Shown here: piece by piece, positions 51,437-56,700 of the stretch | Layout: each line of letters begins with the position of its first letter | Position numbering within the stretch: the first letter of the stretch is position 1 | Assembly: GCA_022787145.1 (NCBI GenBank) | Contig: JALFVM010000071.1 | Location: 1 to 56,700 of the forward strand | DNA: 56,700 bases | Source: Lachnospiraceae bacterium | GTDB taxonomy: Bacteria > Bacillota > Clostridia > Lachnospirales > Lachnospiraceae | Direction: 5' to 3' | Position numbers and translations under genes: made by a program | The notes under the pieces: model-generated | The model's database searches: none | What the model was told of the DNA's origin: nothing | What the model saw: the letters and a program-made list of their open reading frames with translations, nothing else

Positions 51437-53818
51437 TTATTTTTTGAATTCTACAATGGTAACTCCGGCATCGCCTTCTCCGAACGTTCCGAGGCGATAG
51501 GAAGCTACGTGTTTCTGGCGTTTTAAGTAATTGTGTACACCTTGGCGCAGTGCCCCTGTTCCTTTTCCGTGAACAATGCGGACACTGGAAAGATGAGCAA
51601 TATAGGCGTCATCGAGATATTTGTCAAGCTCTGCGATCGCCTCGTCCACGGTTTTTCCAAGGAGATTGATCTCAGTGGAAACGCTGGCAGATTTAGACAT
51701 TTTTATTTTTCCCTGTCCGGTTCGGGATAAGGATGGTGTTTTGATTACAGGTTCGTCAATCAGTTCCAGATCGGAGATATTGACCTGAGAACGGAGAATG
51801 CCCATCTGTACGAATAAGTTTCCTCTGGAATCCGGCTTCGTGCTGACTGTTCCCTTCAGATTCATACTGAGTACCTTAACAGAATCGCCAACCTTCAGAT
51901 CAGATGCTTTTAACTGCTTGGTCGGTTTTTGCTTCTTCTGTTTCATAGCCATATTTTTTTCCACTTTATTCATCTGCTGTCGAAGCTTTTGACGTTCTTT
52001 TTCGACGGTGGACATATCTACATGATCTTTCTGGAATTTGTGGTACAGCTTAATCGTCTCGTCGGCGTAATCTTTTGCCTCCTGAAGAATCTTATGGGCT
52101 TCCTCATTGGCGTTTTGCAGAATTCTCTCCTTGCGCTCGTCAATTTTGCTCTGCTTTTCTTCCAGCTGTTTTTTAAGCGCTTCGATTTCCAGTTTGTACT
52201 TTTGAATTTCTGTCTGTTCCTTCTCAATTGTGATACGGCTGGCTTCCAGGGAAGTCATCATATCCTCGAAGGATTCATCTTCCTGGCTGATCTGTTCTTT
52301 TGCTTTCTCGATGATGTAATCCGGCAGACCGAGCTTTGAGGAAATTGCAAACGCATTACTTTTTCCGGGAACTCCGATCAGCAGGCGATACGTAGGACGC
52401 AGTGTCTCCACATCAAATTCACAGGATGCATTTTCCACACCTTCGCTAGAAAGTGCGTAAACTTTCAATTCGCTGTAGTGTGTGGTTGCCATGGTGCGGA
52501 TGCCCTGTTTGTGAAGATGAGACAGGATGGCGATGGCAAGCGCTGCTCCTTCGGTAGGATCCGTGCCGGCACCAAGCTCATCGAATAAAACGAGAGAATG
52601 ACGGTCTGCCTTCTCAAGGAAAGATACCACATTGGTCATATGGGAAGAGAATGTACTCAGACTCTGCTCAATACTCTGCTCGTCTCCGATATCCGCATAA
52701 ACCTCATGAAATACAGACAATTGGCTTCTGTCAGCTGCCGGAATATGAAGACCGGACTGACCCATCAGAGTCAGAAGACCGACTGTTTTGATTGATACTG
52801 TCTTACCGCCGGTATTCGGACCAGTCACGACAAGAAGATCGAAGTCCTCGCCAAGACGGATATCAATCGGAACGACCTGTTTTTTGTGAATCAGAGGGTG
52901 TCTTGCTTTTCGCAGATTGATGATTCCTTTTGTATTAAAAACAGGAGCAGTCGCATTTTGCTCCATGGCAAGAGCAGCGCGGGCAAAAATAAAATCAAGC
53001 TCCACCATAATCGTGAAGTTATCGGACAGCGCCTCGCCGTACTGTGCAACTTCCTCGCTCAGACGCGCAAGAATGACTTCGATTTCTTTTTGCTCCTGTA
53101 ATTCCAATTCACGGATGTCATTGTTTAATTTTACAATAGACATCGGCTCGATGAAGAGCGTGGAACCGGTAGAAGACTGGTCGTGGATCATTCCTGGAAT
53201 CTGGTTTTTATATTCTGCTTTTACCGGAATGCAGTAACGGCCGTTTCGCATGGTGATCACAGCATCCTGCAGATATATTCGGGAATTGCTGTTTACAATG
53301 CTGTTTAATTGCGTATGGATGCGGTCATTGGCGATTTTGATGCCGCGGCGAATCTGGCGCAGTGTCGGACTGGCATCGTCACTGATTTCTTCCTCGGACA
53401 AAATACAGCGTCTGATCTCCGCGGACAGTGGAGTCAGAGGCTCCAGGGTCTGGAACATGGCACTCAGACAATCGGGTGCCGTATCATCCCTGTCCGGGCG
53501 TCCATAGGATTTTACCCGGTTGACGTTCTCCAGAAAACTGCAGATTGTGAGGAGTTCGACGATATTTAAGGAACTGCCGACTTCCAGACGCTTCAGGGAA
53601 GCGCGAATATCTTTGACACTTCCGAAATTAATATTTCCCTTCTGAAACAGGCGGGTCAGTGCATGTGCAGTCTGAAGCTGCATGGTTTCAATTTCAGACA
53701 GACTGTTGGATGGACGCAGACGACGGCATTTCTCCTTGCCAAGAGGGGAGGAAGCCTTTTGTGTAAGCTGGTCAATGATTTTCATGTATTCTAATGCATG
53801 GATTGCTTTTTTATTCAT
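51437..53818 (-). CDS. mutS2: MutS2 (ribosome-collision/recombination ATPase with Smr domain)
   Basis: 793 residues from the ATG at 53818, six bases after AGGAG. An in-frame TTG two codons earlier overlaps that site. The ATPase core has GPNTGGKTVS (about 334-343) and DELGAGTDPTEG. A long Gln/Glu/Lys-rich coiled coil fills about 515-625, and the C-terminal Smr nuclease domain has VRIVHGKGTGALRQGVHNYL. There is no mismatch-recognition domain, which marks MutS2 rather than MutS. MutS2 splits collided ribosomes and curbs recombination. Confidence 0.97.
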   Translation of the reverse strand: MNKKAIHALEYMKIIDQLTQKASSPLGKEKCRRLRPSNSLSEIETMQLQTAHALTRLFQKGNINFGSVKDIRASLKRLEVGSSLNIVELLTICSFLENVNRVKSYGRPDRDDTAPDCLSAMFQTLEPLTPLSAEIRRCILSEEEISDDASPTLRQIRRGIKIANDRIHTQLNSIVNSNSRIYLQDAVITMRNGRYCIPVKAEYKNQIPGMIHDQSSTGSTLFIEPMSIVKLNNDIRELELQEQKEIEVILARLSEEVAQYGEALSDNFTIMVELDFIFARAALAMEQNATAPVFNTKGIINLRKARHPLIHKKQVVPIDIRLGEDFDLLVVTGPNTGGKTVSIKTVGLLTLMGQSGLHIPAADRSQLSVFHEVYADIGDEQSIEQSLSTFSSHMTNVVSFLEKADRHSLVLFDELGAGTDPTEGAALAIAILSHLHKQGIRTMATTHYSELKVYALSSEGVENASCEFDVETLRPTYRLLIGVPGKSNAFAISSKLGLPDYIIEKAKEQISQEDESFEDMMTSLEASRITIEKEQTEIQKYKLEIEALKKQLEEKQSKIDERKERILQNANEEAHKILQEAKDYADETIKLYHKFQKDHVDMSTVEKERQKLRQQMNKVEKNMAMKQKKQKPTKQLKASDLKVGDSVKVLSMNLKGTVSTKPDSRGNLFVQMGILRSQVNISDLELIDEPVIKTPSLSRTGQGKIKMSKSASVSTEINLLGKTVDEAIAELDKYLDDAYIAHLSSVRIVHGKGTGALRQGVHNYLKRQKHVASYRLGTFGEGDAGVTIVEFKK

Positions 53819-53850
53819 ATTCAACTCCTAATGATTTCTTTAACATTCCC

Positions 53851-53879
53851 ATTATATCTATTTATGGAAAGATAATCAA
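53851..53879 (-). promoter_or_regulatory. mutS2 operon promoter
   Basis: TTGATT (53874-53879), 17 bp, TATAAT (53851-53856) on the minus strand, 33 bp from the mutS2 start. It should drive mutS2, the response regulator and the kinase. Confidence 0.78.
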
Positions 53880-54030
53880 CCAATATCTCTGAGAGAAAAG
53901 GTGCCTGTATTTTTGTAAAAAAATTAATAAAAAAACAAAAGAAAACAAAAGAAAATGTAGTTCCTATTCATAAATTGTTCATAGTTGTTTGCTAATATAT
54001 ACCTAAGAGATTTTTCGAGGTGCGTCGAAT

Positions 54031-55332
54031 ATGAGTGATGGGAAAAAAACAAAACATCCCGGGTCTGAGTCATCAAAGCCCCGGGATTTTGGCGAATACA
54101 ATTTTATTAAAGAAACGATTAAAGAAAAGCCGATGAATCGAAAAATGATCATCAGCAAGATTGCGGCAATCACCGCAGGGGCAATTCTTTTCGGAGCGGT
54201 ATCGGCCGCCGTTTTTGCAGGTGTTTACCCTGTCATTTCCAATATGATCGAGGAAAATAAAAAACCGGAAAAAGTAGACATTGATATAGAACAGCCGGAT
54301 GTGACGGAAAAACCGGAGGAAACTGCTGTGCCGTCATCAGAAACAGATACATTAAGAGGCATTACTTTAGAAGAGTATGAGAAGATTTATGAGGAGGTTC
54401 ATCAGATTGCAAAGAAACCTCTGACAGCGATGACGATGGTTACGGGAGTTCGGGAAGAAGCCGATCTTTTAGATAATTCTTATGTAAGATACGGACAGTC
54501 TTCCGGCGTGATTATTGCAAAGACCGGTTCGGAGTTGTATGTGCTTACGCAGAAATCTGTGCTTGGAAAAAGTGAAAATCAGGTACAGGTTACTTTCTGT
54601 GATGGAAATATTGCAAATGGAAGTCTGCGCAAGAAGGACGAGGGAACAGGATTTGCAGTTGTCTCGGTTCCGCTAAAAAATGTAGAAGAGGAGACACTGT
54701 CCACCATCAGTGTGGCTTCGCTTGGAAATTCTTATAGTTTGATGCAGGGAAAACCGGTTATTGCCATTGGAAGTCCGACAGGTTATAATGAGACAGTGGC
54801 TTATGGCAATATTATTTCTGTATCCAATAAGATTTCGGTCGTGGATGCCGAATACAACCTGCTGGTGACAGATATTCTCGGAAGCAAAGAGGGAAGCGGT
54901 GTGCTTCTGGATACGAGCGGAAGTGTGATTGGAATTATTACACAATCCTTCGGGGACACTGCTGACACGATGGTAAAAGCATTGTCGGTTGCCCAGCTCA
55001 AAAGGCTTCTGGCAGATCTTTCTAATGGCAATGAGATTTGTTATGCAGGCATTTATGGTCAGGATGTGACAGAGAGTATTGCCGCACAGACGGGAATTCC
55101 AATGGGGATCTATGTGGATTCGGTAGCCACAGAGTCTCCGGCTATGGTCGCAGGAATACAAAGTGCAGATGTGATTACGGAACTAAACGGAACAGAAGTG
55201 ACAACGATGCAGAAGTTTTCAACGGAACTTCAGAAATGCAAGAAGGATGATAAAGTTTCGATTCGACTGATGCGTAAGGGAAATGATGGCTATGAGGAGA
55301 TGAATTTTGAAATCGCAATAAGTGTAAAATAG
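54031..55332 (+). CDS. HtrA/DegP-like membrane pseudoprotease with PDZ domain
   Basis: 433 residues. A cytoplasmic N-terminus (1-38) precedes one membrane helix (about 40-68), an acidic Pro/Glu linker, a trypsin-like beta-barrel domain (about 115-330) and a PDZ domain (about 338-425, YVDSVATESPAMVAGIQ). The usual HtrA triad motifs are degenerate. The His site TNxHV reads LTQKSVL (Ser176), the Asp site DLAVL reads GFAVV (Gly207), and GNSGG reads KEGSG (nearest Ser289). At least two of three catalytic residues are lost, so it should bind rather than cut proteins. GAGGTG eight bases before the ATG supports the start. Divergent from mutS2. Confidence 0.85.
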   Translation: MSDGKKTKHPGSESSKPRDFGEYNFIKETIKEKPMNRKMIISKIAAITAGAILFGAVSAAVFAGVYPVISNMIEENKKPEKVDIDIEQPDVTEKPEETAVPSSETDTLRGITLEEYEKIYEEVHQIAKKPLTAMTMVTGVREEADLLDNSYVRYGQSSGVIIAKTGSELYVLTQKSVLGKSENQVQVTFCDGNIANGSLRKKDEGTGFAVVSVPLKNVEEETLSTISVASLGNSYSLMQGKPVIAIGSPTGYNETVAYGNIISVSNKISVVDAEYNLLVTDILGSKEGSGVLLDTSGSVIGIITQSFGDTADTMVKALSVAQLKRLLADLSNGNEICYAGIYGQDVTESIAAQTGIPMGIYVDSVATESPAMVAGIQSADVITELNGTEVTTMQKFSTELQKCKKDDKVSIRLMRKGNDGYEEMNFEIAISVK

Positions 55333-55339
55333 AAAGGCA

Positions 55340-56296
55340 ATGAAAAAGATGAAGTATTTGAATGAGCTCCATGAAGGCGACAGAATCAGCAACATTTATT
55401 TGTGTAAGCACAAACAGGCTGCTGTGACAAAAAACGGGAAACCATATGAAAATGTGATTTTGCAGGATAAAACAGGCTGCATGGATGCGAAAATCTGGGA
55501 CCCGAATTCCCAGGGAATCGATGATTTTGATGTACTGGACTACATTGATGTTGTAGGTGATGTGACTACTTTTGCAGGTGCTTTGCAGGTCAATATCAAA
55601 CGCGTGCGAAAGGCTTGCGAGGGAGAGTATGATCCGGCAGATTATCTTCCTGTTAGCGAGAACAGCACCGATGATATGTATGGAAAACTGCTGGCATACA
55701 TCAAATCTGTGAAAAACACCTGGCTTTCACAACTTCTGGAGAAACTGTTTGTTGAGGATGTAGAATTTATCAAATCCTTCCAGAATCATTCGGCAGCTAA
55801 GACGGTGCATCATGGTTTTGTGGGAGGACTTCTGGAGCATACGCTTGGTGTGGCAAGGCTGTGTGATTTTTACGCGGCGACCTATCCGCTTCTGAATCGA
55901 GATGTACTTCTTGCAGCAGCGTTGTGTCATGACATTGGAAAGACAAAAGAACTTTCCGAATTTCCATTAAATGATTACACGGATGATGGCCAGCTCCTTG
56001 GCCATATCATGATTGGTGCGGAGATGATTCATGATAAAATTAAGGAAATCCCTGGATTTCCGCCTGTTCTTGAGAGTGAGCTCAAGCACTGCATTCTGGC
56101 ACACCACGGAGAGCTGGAATTTGGTTCTCCCAAAAAACCGGCTATGGCAGAGGCAGTAGCACTGAATCTGGCAGACAACACAGATGCCCGTATGGAGACA
56201 TTGACGGAAGTCTTTGCCTCCGCAGGACAGAAGAAGGAATGGCTGGGGTATAATCGTCTGTTTGAATCAAACTTAAGAAGAACCGTAGAAGAATAA
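55340..56296 (+). CDS. 3'-5' exoribonuclease YhaM family (OB + HD domains)
   Basis: 318 residues. An N-terminal OB-fold nucleic-acid-binding domain (about 8-95, NVILQDKTGCMDAKIWD) is followed by an HD phosphohydrolase domain (about 150-300) with HHGFVGGLLEHTLG, CHDIGKT and HCILAHHGE, giving a complete metal site. YhaM degrades RNA and single-stranded DNA from the 3' end. Two Met starts are possible (55340 and 55349). The gene begins seven bases after the pseudoprotease stop, so the pair is co-transcribed. Confidence 0.92.
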   Translation: MKKMKYLNELHEGDRISNIYLCKHKQAAVTKNGKPYENVILQDKTGCMDAKIWDPNSQGIDDFDVLDYIDVVGDVTTFAGALQVNIKRVRKACEGEYDPADYLPVSENSTDDMYGKLLAYIKSVKNTWLSQLLEKLFVEDVEFIKSFQNHSAAKTVHHGFVGGLLEHTLGVARLCDFYAATYPLLNRDVLLAAALCHDIGKTKELSEFPLNDYTDDGQLLGHIMIGAEMIHDKIKEIPGFPPVLESELKHCILAHHGELEFGSPKKPAMAEAVALNLADNTDARMETLTEVFASAGQKKEWLGYNRLFESNLRRTVEE

Positions 56297-56314
56297 GAAT
56301 TATTGGAGGAAATT

Positions 56315-56700
56315 ATGTCAGGAAGTTATGTAAAAAACGACCTGGTGACTCTGAAAATTACAGATATGGGAAATGATGGAGAGGGTATAGGCAAAGTAGA
56401 TGGCTATACCCTTTTTGTAAAGGATGCTGTAATCGGAGACACCGTTTTGGCGAAAGTCATGAAAGCAAAGAAAAATTATGGGTATGCGAGATTGATGGAG
56501 GTTGTAGAGCCGTCGCCTGATCGCGTAGAGCCGCCGTGTCCGTATGCACGCCAGTGCGGAGGCTGTCAGCTTCAGGCGATGTCCTATGAACAACAGCTTC
56601 GCTTCAAAACAAATAAAGTAAAAAATCATCTTATGAGAATCGGCGGCATGGAGGAAGTTCCGATGGAAGCAATCATCGGGATGGAACATCCGTACCGCTA
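56315..56700 (+). CDS. 23S rRNA (uracil-5-)-methyltransferase, RlmD/RlmCD type, 5' part (runs off the window)
   Basis: The first 128 codons are present. The N-terminal TRAM domain (about 8-65, LKITDMGNDGEGIGKVDG) is followed by an iron-sulfur Cys cluster, PCPYARQCGGCQLQ (about 74-87), as in the RlmD/TrmA group that makes 5-methyluridine in RNA. GGAGG seven bases before the ATG at 56315 fixes the start. The SAM-binding domain lies beyond the window. Confidence 0.88.
   Translation, partial: MSGSYVKNDLVTLKITDMGNDGEGIGKVDGYTLFVKDAVIGDTVLAKVMKAKKNYGYARLMEVVEPSPDRVEPPCPYARQCGGCQLQAMSYEQQLRFKTNKVKNHLMRIGGMEEVPMEAIIGMEHPYR

Noticed and set aside
54031..55332. An active S1C serine protease
   Set aside because: The His and Asp positions of the triad are replaced and GNSGG is missing, so it is described as a pseudoprotease.

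Overview
The window reads as chromosomal DNA of a low-to-moderate GC Gram-positive anaerobe, most likely a gut Lachnospiraceae (Clostridia; Blautia/Dorea/Mediterraneibacter-like). The grounds are strong AGGAGG ribosome sites, sigma-A promoters with 17-bp spacers, long-form hpf, a lysine riboswitch on dapAB, a cdaA-cdaR operon, mutS2, a radical-SAM/DUF4080 gene, an S1C-like protein beside mutS2 and a cell-wall-binding-repeat L,D-transpeptidase. The species cannot be fixed from the sequence alone. No tRNA, rRNA, CRISPR array, prophage or transposase gene was seen.

Layout. 1-4.35 kb: sugar catabolism, with a D-psicose/tagatose-type 3-epimerase and a mannitol-dehydrogenase-family oxidoreductase between two ROK regulators, one of them cut by the window edge. 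4.4-6.9 kb: secA. 7.2-13.7 kb: a seven-gene minus-strand operon (TRAP transporter dctPQM, split transketolase, SDR dehydrogenase, FCD-type GntR regulator) with three matching 11-bp operator candidates. 13.9-20.6 kb: hpf, a eukaryotic-type hisA, an AAA/PD-(D/E)XK protein, an Asn-rich lipoprotein, dapB-dapA under a lysine riboswitch, and a corrinoid adenosyltransferase. 20.8-31.3 kb: tandem-OB SSB-like protein, typA, hemW, uvrA with a LexA box, mreB, recD2. 31.3-36.2 kb: comFC, then an operon of two unknown membrane proteins with cdaA, cdaR and an HPr gene. 36.4-38.7 kb: secreted L,D-transpeptidase. 38.7-42.8 kb: a divergent envelope-glycan cluster (two small EamA/SMR-type half-transporters, an ArnC/GtrB-like polyprenyl-phosphate glycosyltransferase, a DegT-like PLP enzyme, an ATP-grasp ligase). 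42.8-56.7 kb: iron alcohol dehydrogenase, glyA, B12/radical SAM protein, an unlisted 39-aa membrane peptide, AIR-synthase-like protein, trmL, the mutS2-response regulator-histidine kinase operon, an HtrA-like pseudoprotease, a YhaM-type exonuclease, and the start of an RlmD-type rRNA methyltransferase.

A structured element of about 185 bp occurs three times (20658-20841, 23608-23794 inverted, 44221-44404). Two copies begin one or two bases after a stop codon. The third sits inside the glyA promoter, where its first base completes the -10 box. This element, the 38.7-42.8 kb glycan cluster, the TRAP/transketolase operon with its operators, the membrane pair in front of cdaA, and the HtrA-like protein lacking a usable catalytic triad are the parts most worth following up.
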